Notes: a model not told the origin generated them from the sequence alone. Shown: positions 22,546 through 36,640, counted from the stretch's first letter. The stretch is 64,000 nucleotides of DNA from Patagioenas fasciata (GCF_037038585.1 NC_092522.1:124788661-124852660); one strand, 5' to 3'. Made by a program: numbers and translations.

Positions 22546-25500
22546 ATGGTGTTTTACTTCACTTCCAACGGTGAGTGGGCGAGGGGAGAACGGCTGGAGG
22601 TCTTGGCTCCCTCTCCGGGCGGTGTGGGGCCTGTGAGGGGCCGGGTCCCACCGCGGGGAGCGGAGCGCTGGGCTGCGGCCCTGCACGGTAAGGAGCCGTC
22701 CTGCTGAGCACCCTCTTTATTGCTTTCAGTGTGGAGTCTTGAATCTGGGCAGGAACAACCACGGGTTCCAGTGTAAGCTGAGAACGACCTGTTGGAGAGC
22801 AGTGTAGGGGAAAGGGACCTGGGGGTCCTGGGGACAGCAGGGTGAGCATGAGCCAGCACTGGGCCCTTGTGGCCAGAAAGGCCAGTGGGACCTGGGGTGG
22901 GTTAGAAGGGGGTGGTCAGTAGGTCAGAGAGGTTCTCCTGCCCCTCTGCTCTGCCCTGGGGAGACCACACCTGGAATCTTGTGTCCAGTTGTGGCCCCTC
23001 AGCTCCAGAAGGACAGGGAACTGCTGCAGAGAGTCCAGCGCAGCCACCAAGATGCTGAAGGGAGTGGAGCATCTCCCGTGTGAGGAAAGGCTGAGGGAGC
23101 TGGGGCTCTGGAGCTGGAGAAGAGGAGACTGAGGGGTGACTCATTCATGGGATCAATATGGAAAGGGGCAGTGTCAGGAGGATGGAGCCAGGCTCTTCTG
23201 GGTGACAACCAGTGACAGGACAAGGGGCAATGGGTGCAAACTGGAACACAGGAGGTTCCACTGAAAGAGGAGAAGCAACTTGTTGGGGGTGAGGGTGTCA
23301 GAGCCTGGCCCAGGCTGCCCAGGGGGGTTGTGGAGTCTCCTTCTCTGCAGACATTCAAACCCGCCTGGACCCCTTCCTGTGGAACCTCAGCTGGGTGTTC
23401 CTGCTCCATGGGGGGATTGCACTGGATGAGCTTTCCAGGTCCCTTCCAATCCCTGACACTCTGGGATTCTGAGTGTAAAAATCCCGCTTTGGGCTGAGAT
23501 GGGTTTTAGCTTGCAGACATTTCAGCGCTTGAAGGGTTCGCTGAGCTGAGGAGTCTCTTGGTGATGGTCCCTGAGGGGCAGCGGTCCCTGTGTGTGGCTG
23601 AAAAGCATCCTGGAGTGTGATTCTGTCAGCAGTTTGAGGAAAGTCAGAATGTGTAAACTGTCTCATTATTTCTCCTTGAATGGAGGCGGTTGTTTTGTTT
23701 GCCCATATACAAATATTGTGAAGCATCACACACAAACTTGTGGTTGTTGCACTATGGAGTGATAATACGGTAGTAGAGGAATGTCCCTTTTTTATTTGCC
23801 CAAAGTCATTTCACCAACGTATAACCCCCTTTGTGAAGTTTTCTGTATGGTTTTACCCCTTGCCTGCTCTAACCACAAACTAGTATCTTTAACATTGTTT
23901 CCTTCAGTGTTGGTGATGTTATTTGCTTGATGAGGAGGATTTGACTGCCTGGCTCTTTGATTTGCCTCGGGAAGGCAAGACTTAAGGGCCTTGTGAATGT
24001 TGCGAAAACAAATTTGTTCTTGGGTTTTGTTGAAAACCTTTTTTATTTTCTCTTAGGGAAACTGGGGCCCATTACGCACCCAGGGACAGACACCCTGGCT
24101 GTGTCATCGCTTAACCTGACACCGCATGGAAACATTTTCAGCTGCTCAGCAGCTGCGAGTGAGGAGTTCAGATATTTCCATCGACTTGGCCCTTTTTTGG
24201 GGGAGAAAAGAGCCTGTTATGCTGGGCAGATTTGGGTAACTTGGGGGTTACCAGGAGCAGACAAACTGCATTCAATGATGTGAACAATCTCCTTTATTTG
24301 TGAATGATGGTTGCACAGGAGGTTCCCAAACGTTATCATCAGTTTTGCTGCCAGAGAGAGCTCGACGAGAAGCAGAATATTACGCAGATCTGGCGCGTGT
24401 TTAATCTTACAAGTTGGAGTGAAATCCTCCTTGGTTCTGTTTGTGTTCCCCTGCTCTTCTGGCAGGGTGGCTTCATTTTCACAGAACCATCACTAACACA
24501 ACTTTATCGTTGATCGTTTAATTTTATGTTATGCGTAGCGCCTGTAGTCACAATGATCTCACGTTCTCTGAACCTTCCTACATATCCAGGGTGGTTTTTT
24601 TCCCAATTTTTAACTCCCACAGGCATATAATCCTGTCATATTTTTTATATTTATTACCTCATCGTTACACTGACAAGTTTTCTCTGGGCTTTGTGCTTGT
24701 GATGTTTGATTTCTGATGTAAAAGCTCTTTGGAAAGGACCGGGTCTGTACCCACGTGGTTGCGCTGCCAGAGTTGTAACACGTAACCGAAGTGTGTTAAT
24801 TATTTTAATGACTTTGTAAATAGGAGATTAGACGCTGTATTTTCAAAGGGTCCTTGCTGGAGGCAGATTTGATCACCTGTGCTTCGTTTGTTTGCTCTTG
24901 GTCCTTAATTTACACAGTACTGGTGAGTTATTTTAGAAATGCCACCATGAATTCTGTTTGCAGCAGTGGATGGAAAATGCGAACCTGTGGTGCTGCAGGT
25001 TGGTTGGGAAACGCCGCTTTCCAAAATCCTTTGAAGCATTTGGGACAAAACATGGAGGAAACACAAGCAAAGTTTCCTTTGGCCCCAGGAGAACGTGGGA
25101 TGGGTGATTTTAATTCTAACCCTGTGCCGGAGGCTGGAGCGTGTGCGTCGTTCCTCGCAGAGTTTGTCCAAACCCCTTTTGATTTGTTTCCCTCTTTCTC
25201 TCCCTCAGTTGTTCCTTCCGTTTACACCATTTACATGGGAAAAGACAAGTACGAAAGTAAGTACGTTAACGCAATGATCGGCTTGGGTGTGATTTGTGGG
25301 GATTTAAGGTCATATTGAAAGAGGATATCATTCTATGTGTTAATTCGATATATTCTTTGAAAACTTGGCTACCCTTGCAAGTAATCCTGACTTCCCCCTC
25401 TGAAATCCACTGCTTTAGGATAAATTCCATAAATCCTCTAGGCAGCGTGAGTGCCTTGAAATGCTAAATAAAGTGGGGAAAAAAGCTTCTCTAGGAAAAA

Positions 25501-28500
25501 TAAGTAGCATTTTTTCAGGTGGTGTCTGATAACTTCTCGCAGATCGACCGTGTCCCTGCTGAGCTCGGACTTTTCCCCCCTCCACAGTGATTCACAGTCC
25601 GCAGGTTTCTCATCCTTTCCCTCAAGGTGAAGGTCACGGTTCTGCCGCGTCTCCCGTTCCCACGTTGGCAGCTGATATGAAACCCAGGGAAGAGCAGTTT
25701 TGGCGACGTGCCCTGAAATTCTCCCCCCAAGAAATCTATTTGAAGAAACATAGTTTCATTTAAAAATTCAAAATGCAAAAGGGGTGGAAGTGAGGTGTAA
25801 AGTGAGGTGTAATCTGGGTTTTTCTGCTTCCTGCCCTCCTTGTTTCTGCCACACCGGAGTTAAAACCCTTTTCCCTTCCTGCTCACCGGGTTTGTTGTTG
25901 GTGAGATCCCGAGCTTTGCTCATTGATACTTTTATTCCCACAGATGAAGATCTAATAAAGTACGGCTGGCCTGAAGATATCTGGTAGGTACCGAAACACG
26001 CTGGAAAACTGAGCTGAGTGATCAAACAACCCACAGCAGCTCTTGATTCCCACGGATCTCTGAACTGCCTGAAAGGAGCTTGGAGCCAGGGGGGTCGGGC
26101 TCTGCTCCCCAGGAACAAGCGCCAGGAGCAGAGGAAACGGCCTCAAGTTGCACCAGGGGAGGTTGAGGTTGGATGTGGGAACAATTTCTTCCCCAAAGGG
26201 CTGTGGGGCATTGGAACAGGCTGCCCAGGGCAGTGCTGGAGTCACCATCCCTGGAGGGGTTGAAAATACACAGAGATGAGGTTCTCAGGGCCATGGGGCA
26301 GTGCCAGTGCTGGGTTATGGTTGGACTCAGTGATCTTAAAGGTCTTTTCCAACCTAAACATTTCATCCCCCTGCATCTCAACCCTCTGCTTGGTTCATCA
26401 TAAGATCTCTTCCCTTTCTTAAGCTTTTTGGGGTTTCTCTCTGCGGGACTCCAACAACTCTGTGAGAAGTATAAACTGAAGCCCTTCAATGCAAAATTTG
26501 ATCAGATTATATGGTCTTAAACTGCTGATTATGTAGTTACATTATTTATACTGCGTAATTATATTTAGGTTATGCGCTGCCCACGTTTCTCTAGCTAAGA
26601 CAGGATTGGTTTCTATCTTAGACGCCCATCACCTCCCACGTCTCGCCACAAACCACTTTAATTCCCCATTCTCTTCTTGCTTCGTCAACTTTCTTCCCCA
26701 TTCTGTGTGGTCAAGGGCATTTCAGTGACCGTTCAGTTGTGGTCTGGATCAGCTCGATGCAGCCTTGCTTGCTGCATGGATGTCCATTTGTTTCCAGACA
26801 CACTCCCACATCTCTCCCTGTGCAGCAGCAGTAACTCCGCACACAGATATCAGAGTTTCAGGACGTCAGCACCAGTTTGCTGGGGAAACGGGCAGACATC
26901 AGTGGGGGCAGCTTGATGTTTGTGCGAGCGAGCATCTGAGTGTAGCAAGAGCATCTCTGCACGGAGCAGCAAACCCAGAACGCTGAGAGAGGACAGTAAG
27001 ATGCCATCAGAAGAGAAGAACAAGAGAAAGGGAGTTCCAAACCTTTTAGCAGCATCTTTGGCTGGATTAGTCCCTGAACGTGGAGGAGTCTGCAGTCAGG
27101 AACTATTGCACAGAGCAGAGGTACCGCGCTTGCTGCCCTCTGCTTTGCTACTGAGTTCTAAACAACAATCCCCCCAGCTTGTGCTGCTCGTTCTTCGTTT
27201 GCCCTTTGAGCTGTGGTGTCATAGAACTGGAGCTGAATGGCTGGTAACTCACCCTCTGCAGAGGGTGGTTTGTCAGCGCTTTGTGAACTGGCAAGGGAAT
27301 ATTTTGTGTTCTTTTCTAGCCAAAGGGATTGTCCTTCAGCCGGATAACACGCTGCTGTAGCAGTATCACATTCATTTTCATCCTATCGCTGTGTAATTTA
27401 AGGTGTTGCTGTTATTTAGGAGTGACCTTGAGTTTCATCTGCAAATTCCCTGAGCAGTTATTTTTCCCCATCTCTTTCCTTCCTTTTTGCCCACACTGAC
27501 ATAATCCACGTTGGTTTTTCATATCCTAGCGCCATCTCAACAAAATATCGTAGGTCCTTGTGCAGAAGCCTCCTGGGAATTATTCTCCTAATGTATCTGG
27601 CACCTTTTAGACTTAATTTTGTCTAATAGGGGTCCAGTGGAATCGGGATAGGAGGCTCAGGAGGTACAAGTGAGAGTTCCTATGTTGGTGCTTGAGGGGT
27701 TTGTGTCTTGCAACAGGAAGGAAAAAATCCCATTATAAAGACAACGGTGTTGAGAAAGGTTGGGAGGTGACATGAGATCAGTTCCCCCGCTCTGTCCGTG
27801 GAGGTTTGCAGGGCTGGAGTGAGCGTTGATCAGCACAGAGGCGTAAAAAATAGGTGATAAAACACGGTGAAGTTAGAACAGGTCTGGAGAACAAGCAGAA
27901 ACAAAGGAGGGGAAAGGGGGTTTGTGTGCTGTTTCTTGAAGGACCGGCCCTGACTCCTTTACCGGCTTTTAAACACATCTGTCCTGACCGTTTCTATGAT
28001 TTTGTTGTCTGTGGAGTGGCTGTGTTGTTCCTGGTTAGAAATCCAAGCAGATCGCCATCTCTGTTAAATGTGCTGCTCTTTTCTTCTGTAGGTTCCACGT
28101 GGATAAACTGTCCTCCGCGCACGTGTACCTTCGCTTGCACAAGGTGATCCTTTGACGTGTATCCTTAAAAACATTCATATTCATCTGTGTAAGAGCTGCA
28201 CTTGCAGATTCTGGAGCGATTATTGCACATCTGACCGTCTTTTCTCTTATGCAAAGCCCATGGGGCTCCCAGAGGGTGCAGGTAACTCCCGTTTTGGGGA
28301 GGCTGAATTGCCACCCTCCACTCCCAAATAACCTGGGTGGGGAGTGACAAGTTTCCTGTGGCCAAGCAGAACAGTTGATTTCTGCTTGACACCATGTGTG
28401 TGTCCGAGAACCATCGCCCTGCTAAAACATGGAGAACACCTTTGAGAGAAGCGGGGTGCGGATCTCTGGGGCCGGGGCGCGTCTCCGCGTGTCTGTCGGT

Positions 28501-31500
28501 CCCTGCTCACTTCTCCTCGCTCTGCCGCAGGGCCAGACGGTGGATGACATTCCCAAAGAAGTGTTGATAGACTGTGCTCACCTAGTGAAGGCAAACAGCA
28601 TCCAGGGTAAGGCCGATTCCCTGCAGATCAGCGCGGGGCGAGTGTTTCTGCTCCGCTCAAGCGCCTGTTTTTTGGATCAGACCTTTGTGACGTTCCCTCT
28701 GCGTTAAGCCCGTGCCTGCGGGTCTTACGGGAAGCAGAAGTCGCGTTATGCTTTTGTAAAGAGGAATTTGAAATCTCCAAAGTTGTTTGTGCCTCCCTGT
28801 TGCTGTCTGAGCCAAGGAGGCTTCGCAGTCTCTTCTGGAACAGCACCTTGGGGCCCCCCTTCCGCGGCAATCGCTCTGCTGGCAAGGACGCTCTCCATCT
28901 GGAGTTCGTTAACGCTGCCGCAGCGCTCGTGTTGCTGCAGAAAAACCATGTCAGGGTTTTCTGTTTCGTTCTAACACTGCAAGGGCTTCTCCGTTTTCTC
29001 CTTTCATAATGTTTGTGGCAGCAATTACTGCCCGTTTCCATGCGTGCCGGAGGCTTCGCGACCTCTTTCAGTGGGGAGAGAATGGAAACGTTTCCCTTTG
29101 TGTCTCCCCTAGGCTGCAAGATGAACAACGTCAACGTGGTGTACACGCCCTGGACTAACCTGAAGAAGACGGCGGACATGGACGTGGGGCAGATCGGCTT
29201 CCACAGGCAGAAGGATGTAAGTGCTACAGACTGGAACGTTTCTGCGGTAGGAACTGGGTGGATCGTTTTCAGCGCTTGCCCTAAAGCCAAGGAATCATCC
29301 GCTCCTGAAATATCAAAGAGATCCTATGTTTGGAACATCACCTGAAAATCCATGGTTGAGCGTCAGCCTCGTGTTTGCAAATGCAGCCCCACGTAGCCAA
29401 TGGGTCTCTGTGCATACCCAACGATTCCACGTGCTAATCTGTGCTATCTGCTTGAATTTATCTCCACCGAAATCATCTCTGTCTGCGTACGAGCCGTCAC
29501 TTTGCATCGGCTCACAGGCAGTTGTTGGGAAGCTCGTTGTCCCTGAGGTTTCCTGTAGCAGAGACCAAACAATCTATTCACAAGGTACAGTGTAGAGCAG
29601 CTCGAGCTGGTGCCTCCTGAAGAGGTGGAAAAACCATGGACAATTCTACCCCTACAATCCAGTCCCCACCCCCTGGGCATCACTCCAGGCCAGCTGCAAA
29701 TTACTGTAGAGTCTGGGTCTCCCCGTTCTTCATCGCATCTCTTAGAGTAGCAAGTGAGAGGATGATGGAAACGGCCTCAAGTTGCGCCAGGGGAGGTTGA
29801 GGTTGGATTTAGGAACAATTTCTTCCCCGAAGGGCTGTGGGACATTGGAACAGGCTGCCCAGGGCAGTGCTGGAGTCACCATCCCTGGAGGGGTGGAAAA
29901 TACACATAGATGAGGTTCTCAGTGACATGGGGCAGTGCCAGGGGTGGGTTTATGGTTGGACTTGATGATCTTGAGGGTTTCTTCCAACCCAAATCACTCT
30001 GATTTTCATCAGGTGGGCTGTCAGTTAAAGTCCTGACCTTCAGTTGCTATTTTACACCCAGAGCTGGAGAAAATAAGTTCTTAGGAGCAGCCAAAACTGC
30101 TGGAGGCAGTTCTGTCCCTTTGCTTACATCCAGGGCCACAGCTTGAAGACTCTGAGGCCTTTTTTACTTGCCGAAGCTTCACAGCTCGCAGAAGTTACGC
30201 TGAGCAAATTAACTTAAATGAAGCGAATTCTGTATGAGTAGTTCCTAAACAAGCTCCACAAGGAACAGTTCAGCCAATAATTCAGTAAGCTCAGGCAGTC
30301 CATCCTCTAAGCCAGGCTATTCCTAAGCCTGACCTAGTGTCCGCAGATAATATTATGCTTAAATTTTGGTTAATTGGCTGCTGGGAGAGAAGATGCTCTA
30401 AAGATGCAGTTGTTTGACAAAAATAGGTCTGTACCAGGGCAAGAAATGCTAAGAGTCTTACAGTCAGCAATGACCACGTGAGCTTCTCTCCCCAAACGCT
30501 CTGCAGAGACCCCGTCTTCTCTGTTGGCCTCTTTGTTGAGCTTTGTGCCCAGAAACAAAACGTTAACGCTTACGTACTTAGAAACGCTCCAGCTCATGGG
30601 CTCCATGCTCCCAGGCGCTGGGAGTTGCCTCTTTTTGCTGTTACACAACTTGCCGAACGGGCCTCGGCGGCAGATTTTCCCCAGCGGCTGTTTTTGTGGG
30701 ATTCAGCCACGCGTGAAGTGGAAATGGGGCGTTTGCTTTCCGTGGAGAGAGCGCCGGAATCAAAGTTTGGGTGTTGTTTTGGTTTTTTTGTTGTTTTTTT
30801 TTAATAAGGATCATAGTTCTTTGCGCTCCAAAGGTGAAAATGCTGACGGTGGAGAAGAAGGTGAACGAGATCCTGAACCGGCTGGAGAAGACCAAAGTGG
30901 AGCGTTTCCCAGACCTGGCTGCTGAGAAGGAAGCTCGAGACAGGGAGGAGAGGAACGAGAAGAAAGCCCAGATCCAAGAGATGAAGAGGAAGGAAAAGGA
31001 AGAGATGAAGAAGAAGAAAGAGCTGGAGGAACTTCGGTAAGTGTTAAATTGTTGTGCCAAGCGCTGCGGTTCCCGTTGGCGCTGCGAGGGAGTCGCGGGT
31101 CAGCGGGTTCCGTTGAATCGGCGTCACTCAGTGCTCAGCTGGCACAGGCGGCTGCACGGCCCAGCGATTCCCTTTGTCTTTAGAATAAACGCATTTGCCT
31201 CATTTCACCGAAAACCTGGAGGTTAAAGCTTCGTGGAAAGGACGGACTGTGTGGTTTTGAAACCTGTCCCTAACCTGGGTGAAATTGGGCGAGTCGCTGG
31301 GACAGAGCGATCGCTTCCAGCTTTGCAAAACACTGAGCTTATTTAGAGTTCTCCAGCTTCCTTTTGCATCCCTGATTTTAACCAAAGCACCTGGGAACCC
31401 TCGGTCGCACGCTCCTGTAACCACAGAATGGGCGATGGTTTGAAATGTCGTTCTGACCGTTCTGTGCCGCAGCACGTCTGAGCTCGTTCCTTAGTACTGA

Positions 31501-34108
31501 CTGCCCCATGCAGCGTCCCAAAATCTCACTTTTAGGCTTTATTAAGTCGTGTTTATCTATAAATGACAGTGAAGCCAGAATTTGAAGAAACGCTGGGATT
31601 TCCTGAACACTTCTACATGTGTAGAGCTGAGAAAAGAGGGATTAGAGAAGCAAACTAAACCGGAGAGAAGGCACCAGCTGGTGTGTGGGTGCTGCAGAGC
31701 GAGGGCCCTGCCTGCTTATTTAACCTTGTCCCCTTGGCCATCCCCCAGAGTCAAGATTTTCTACCTCCTGGCATGATCGAGCTGGTAATTGCTGAAGAAA
31801 GCTGTGGAGAAGCAGCCTGTGCAGCGCCCGGCCTTTCTCTGCTTGTTTTCATTAGCCCCAGAGTATGAGATAAGCAAATATTTGTCCAGCCTGCCTGAGC
31901 TCGGAAAGGGAAAATGTTGTTTTTCTAGTACTCGGTCGTGTTTTATGAAAAAGGCGTCTCTGTTGGTGGGTTTTTGCAAACATATCATGCAGGATAATGT
32001 CATTTCCTCTCCAGGAGCTACTCGTCGTTAATGAAGGCTGAGAACATGTCTTCTAACCAGGTGAGAGCCAGTTGGTGCCCGCAGAAACCTTTCCGAGATG
32101 GCTGAAGTTCCACATGGGATGGGGATGGTGCAGCCTGCTGTGGGTGACACGGGGGATGTCGCTGTCACCTCCCTGGAGGCCGGAGCTGCTTTCTGAGAGG
32201 GCGCCGTTGGTTCTGTGAGCTTGTGCTGCTGGAAATATGTGTGGAGTTCACGGAGTCCCAGGATGTCAGGGGTTGGAAGGAACCTGGAAAGCTCATCCAG
32301 TGCAATCCCCCCATGGAGCAGGAACACCCAGCTGAGGTTCCACAGGAAGGTGTCCAGGCGGGTTTGAATGTCTGCAGAGAAGGAGACTCCACAACCTCCC
32401 TGGGCAGCCTGGGCCAGGCTCTGACACCCTCACCCCCAACAAGTTGCTTCTCCTCTTGCAGTGGAACCTCCTGTGTTCCAGTTTGCACCCATTGCCCCTT
32501 GTCCTGTCACTGGTTGTCACCCAGAAGAGCCTGGCTCCATCCTCCTGACACTGCCCCTTTCCATATTGATCCCCAGGAATGAGTCCCCCCTCAGTCTCCT
32601 CTTCCCCAGCTCCAGAGCCCCAGCTCCCTCAGCCTTTCCTCACACGGGAGATGCTCCACTCCCTTCAGCATCTTGGTGGCTGCGCTGGACTCTCTGCAGC
32701 AGTTCCCTGTCCTTCTGGAACTGAGGGGCCACAACTGGACACAATATTCCAGGTGTGGTCTCCCCAGGGCAGAGCAGAGGGGCAGGAGAACCTCTCTGAC
32801 CTACTGACCACCCCCTTCTAACCCACCCCAGGTCCCATTGGCCTTCCTGGCCACAAGGGCCCAGTGCTGGCTCATGCTCACCCTGCTGTCCCCAGGACCC
32901 CCAGCTCCCTTTCCCCTACACTGCTCTCTAACAGATCGTTCCCCAACTCACACTGGAACCTGGGGTTGTTCCTGCCCACATTCCAGACTCTACACTTGCC
33001 CTTGTTCTATTTCATTACATTTTTCCTGCCCAGCTCTCCAGCCTGTCCAGGTCTCTGATGGCAGCACAGCTTCCAGTGTCAGCCACTCCTTCCAGCTTGG
33101 TGTCACCAGCAAACTTGCTGACAGTCACTCTATTCCCTCATCCAAGTCATTGATGAATATATTGAATAATACCGGTCCCAGCACTGACCCCTGAACACTC
33201 CACTAGATTCAGGCCTCAACTGGACTCTGCCCCATTGACCACGAGTGGTCCTGGTTTCCTTCGCACCCCACTGGAAGAACAGATAGAGCCAAAGTGATTT
33301 GTCTCCTCGTGAGCTGTTTGGGTATAACCTGCGTCTCCCTAATGGTACCCGTGACCCGCACGTGTCACCTTGATACCTCGAGGAAGGGGAAAAAAATGCA
33401 GATTTTTAACAAGGAATAAACAGGAGTGTAAGGACAGGAGGCTGGGAGGGAGGGTGAAGTTAGAAGAGCACCTGGATGTGTTTCTGCTTTGCCAGAGCTG
33501 GAGCACATCTTTAATATTGACCTTACATAAACAGATCTTGGAGCTGCCAGGAGTGAGGCTCAGTTTAAACCCCACCTTATTTACCCCAGTCCCTGCCTAA
33601 CTGCTCCGAGCAGTGTGTGGTTTGGAGAATTGGTGCTTTTCCTCCTGCTTGGCGTGCAGATCCCCTTTGAAATCTGAACCGGCTTGAAGTCTGAGCTCTC
33701 CTGACAGGCACGGCCCGGCTGGTGACACATCCTGGGGAGGGACCCGGTGCAGGTGCTGTGCCAGGGTCTCCTCTCCCAGCCCTTTTCCTTCTCCCGGTTC
33801 AGAAATAAGCTCAGGATCCGTGGGATGATGGTTTGTGCTGCTGGTGGCATCCTGGGCTCTGTTCCTCCCAGTGCAGTTGCCCAGAAGTGACACTTTGCCA
33901 AGTGACACTTTGCAGGGCCAGCAAACTGCAAACTTCCCACCCCAGAGCTCTGCTTGTGCGGTTATTTGGTCCGATTTTGTGGTGTTTGTACCGAAATGGC
34001 AATTCCGCAGTCCTGCTCAACACTCTTTTTTCCATTTCCACATGCACAACCATCCTGATTTGTCTTTTCTCCCCACAGGACGGCAACGACTCAGATGACT
34101 TTATGTAA
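22546..34108 (+). CDS. CCDC25: CCDC25, coiled-coil domain-containing protein 25
   Basis: The gene is complete: 207 aa against 208 in human. Coding exons: 22546-22570, 25209-25256, 25944-25983, 28092-28143, 28531-28606, 29113-29216, 30834-31036, 32015-32060, 34079-34108. All borders are GT-AG, phases agree, and the sum is 624 nt. The protein starts MVFYFTSN and carries an NFACT-R (DUF814) fold over about residues 1-115 ([33 protein letters not shown]). A Lys/Glu-rich coiled coil follows (exon 30834-31036, [19 protein letters not shown]), ending in the acidic tail DGNDSDDFM. The family is related to the NEMF/Tae2 ribosome-quality-control domain; human CCDC25 has also been reported as a plasma-membrane sensor of extracellular trap DNA. 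The kozak GCCGCCATGG supports the start. Intron 1 holds a CR1 copy, and the gene lies head-to-head with ESCO2. Confidence 0.97.
22726..23472 (+). mobile_element. CR1 LINE in CCDC25 intron 1
   Basis: A roughly 750 bp 5'-truncated copy of the first subfamily, ending ACACTCTGGGATTCTGAG, close behind CCDC25 exon 1. Confidence 0.92.
23480..25200. other. CCDC25 intron 1, no feature seen
   Basis: Unremarkable intron sequence after the CR1. No ORF here resembles a protein I know. Confidence 0.6.
26045..26365 (+). mobile_element. CR1 LINE in CCDC25 intron 3
   Basis: A second-subfamily 3' end (GGGGAGGTTGAGGTTGGATG to CTTTTCCAACCTAAACATTT). It begins about 60 bp after exon 25944-25983. Confidence 0.9.
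26370..28085. other. CCDC25 intron 3, no feature seen
   Basis: No coding block or repeat recognised between the CR1 and exon 28092-28143. Confidence 0.6.
29758..30005 (+). mobile_element. CR1 LINE in CCDC25 intron 6
   Basis: A second-subfamily 3' end ending CCAACCCAAATCACTCTGAT. Confidence 0.9.
32247..33290 (-). mobile_element. CR1 LINE, about 1 kb 3' part, in CCDC25 intron 8
   Basis: The longest first-subfamily copy here. Its 5' end reaches the block GGTCCCAGCACTGACCCCTG and CATTGACCACGAG, typical of the end of the CR1 reverse-transcriptase ORF. Confidence 0.92.
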
Positions 34109-34113
34109 ATAAA
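34108..34113 (+). terminator. CCDC25 polyadenylation signal overlapping the stop codon
   Basis: AATAAA begins at the last base of the TAA stop codon (34106-34108). A GT-rich stretch follows around 34131-34150. If used, the 3' UTR would be only about 20-30 nt. Longer alternative ends are not excluded. Confidence 0.7.
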
Positions 34114-34130
34114 GTCTCCTTTCTCAATCA

Positions 34131-35535
34131 CGAGGTGCTTTGAGATGTCTTAATCTATCACCATCGCTAACAATACCAAAAAAACCCCAAACCAGTGAAC
34201 TCTGACTCCATTTCTTCAGAACCGGGCAGCGCAACCAGCTCTGTGCGAACAGCAGGAGGAGGTTTCGATGTCTGCGCAGCCGGGGGTGGACGGAAGCACA
34301 ACCGACTTTCAGTTCTACAAAGACAATGCTATTTATTCTCGGGTGTAGCTCTTAACCCAATGAGATTGAAAGAAAAACCGCGATGACGCCACCGGCTCCA
34401 AACCTGGGGGTGTAAAACAAGCTCACGGGTGCTTCGCAGACCAGAAACCTTGTGGCTCCTGAAACACCAAGCAACAAACAATGAAGTTTGAGCTCAGCTC
34501 TAATTGCAGCCTCCTCACCTATGGGCTGGGAGCAGAAAGTAGCCCCACAGTGTATTTTTCTCTTAATTGCATTTGGTTTCTCAGCTGGAAATCTCAGGAG
34601 AGAGAAGTTTGGGAAGATATGGAGCTTTGCGCAGCGTCTGCCCGGGCCGGACTGAGCGCTCGCTGCGGTTTTGTGGATAATTCTGTATGAAACGGTCGCG
34701 ATCGTCACAACAGCCCCTGTATATACGTCACCATTAAATCCATATCGTGCTGATAAAACACCGTGAGGTACCGGGGAACAGCAGAATCTGCACCGGTCTG
34801 GGTTTTGGTGCAAACACAGCAGGATGGGAGCTGGGGAAGAGCCCCCAATGCAAAGGGACCATTCTGGTCCAGGGTGGATTTTGGGGGCAGAAAAAGGCGA
34901 TAGGGAAGCGCATCTTAGGGAATGGAAATCCTCATCTCAGCAGAGAATGAGCCAGTTATTACAGGAGAAAATCCTCCCCCCTACAAGGATCAGTCCCAAT
35001 AACGGTAAACTTTGTTATTTTATTTTTATTTATTATTTCATTCTTATTTTTAAGAGTTTTTTTAAATTTATTTTTAAGTAAACCTAAAGTTTTAAACATC
35101 AAGTTATTTTACATGTTTCCCAGCACTTGGGTGCAGGGTCAGGGGGGTCCAGACCCCCGTCTGCCCCACTTCCTTACTGGGAGGAGGCCGCTGGTGGCCT
35201 GTGCATCCTCTTGGTCCTCGTGTCCCCTCCAGCTGCTGCCACCCCGGCCTGTCCCCAGTGTCCCATCTCTTTAGGGACCTGCTGTGCGAGCTGGGGATGA
35301 ACCACCGGGGCTGATGGGGAAACTGAGGCAGGTGCGGGCACTGCATTTCTTCCCCCTCCCAACCATCAATGGCCCCTTTGATGGGATGGGTGGTGGCCAG
35401 TGATGGTGATGTTGTGGAGCTGGTGACGGTGACGTTGTGGAGCTGCCATCGGCACCGCCCGGCCCTGCAGCTGCCACTGTTGTGCTTGGCTGACTGTTGC
35501 GCTTGGCTGCGGCTCCGGCTGTCCCCAGCCACCCT
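34131..35535. other. Intergenic DNA after CCDC25
   Basis: Single-copy-looking sequence up to about 35100, then GC-rich DNA leading into the first minisatellite. No gene was recognised. Confidence 0.55.
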
Positions 35536-35539
35536 GCGT

Positions 35540-36640
35540 GTCCCCAGGCACCCTGTGTATCAGTGACCATGGGGCCACGTGTCCCCACACACCCTGTGTG
35601 TCCCCAGGCACCCTCAGTATCACTGCCATAGGGCCACAGTCCCCAAGCACCCTGTACATGGATGTCCATGTGGCCACCTGTCCCCAAGCACCGTGTGTAT
35701 GGTTGCCCAGGGGCTGCGTGTCCCCAAGCACCCTGTGTGTCACTGTCATCGGGTTACTCGCCCCCAAGCACCCTCTGCATGGATGTCCACAGGGCCATGT
35801 GTCCCCAAGCACCCTCAGCATCACTACCATAGGGCCACATGTTCCCAAGCACCCTGTGCACAGCTGTCCATAGAGCCATGTGTCCCCAAGCACCCTGCAT
35901 GTCCCCAGGCACCCTGTGTGTCACTGTCATGGGGCCCCACGTCCCCAGACACCCTGTGCATGGCTGTCCATGGGGCCACATGTCCCAAGCACCATGTGCA
36001 TCAACATCCATGGGGCCATGTGTCCCCAAGCACCCTGTGTGTCCCCAGCACCCTATGCATCAATGTCCGTGGGCACACATGTCCCCAGGCACTCTGTGCA
36101 CTGGCATCCATGGGGCCACATGTCCCCAAGCACCATGTGTATGGCTGCCCATGGGCTGTGTGTCCCCAAGCACTCTGCGTGTCCCCAAGCACGCTGTGCA
36201 TGGCTGTCCACAGGCCCATATGTCCCCAAGCAGCCTGTTTGTCCCCAGCACCCTGTATATCACTGCCATGGGGCCGCATGTCCCCAAGCACCCTGCATGT
36301 CCCCAAGCACTCTGTGCATCACTGCCGTAGGGCCCATGTCCCCAGGCACCCTGTGCATCGCTGTCCATAGGGCCATATGTCCCCAAGCAGCCTGTTTGTC
36401 CCCAGCACCCCGTATATTGCTGCCATGCGACCGCATGTCCCCAAGCACCTTGTGCATCACTGCCATAGGGCCCATGTCCGCAGGCAACCTGTGCATGGCT
36501 GTCCATAGGGCCATGTGTCCCCAGGCACGCTGTATATCACTGTCATGGGGCCACATGTCCCCAAGCACCTTGTGCATCCATATCCATGGGGCCACATGTC
36601 CCCAGGCACCCTGTGTGTCCCCAGCACCCTGTCCATGGCT
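35540..36640 (+). repeat. About 42-bp minisatellite array, intergenic
   Basis: Tandem units of the form TGTCCCCAAGCACCCTGTG followed by a variable CATGGCTGTCCATGGGGCCA part, roughly 25 copies. It lies between the CCDC25 and SCARA3 3' ends. Confidence 0.9.
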
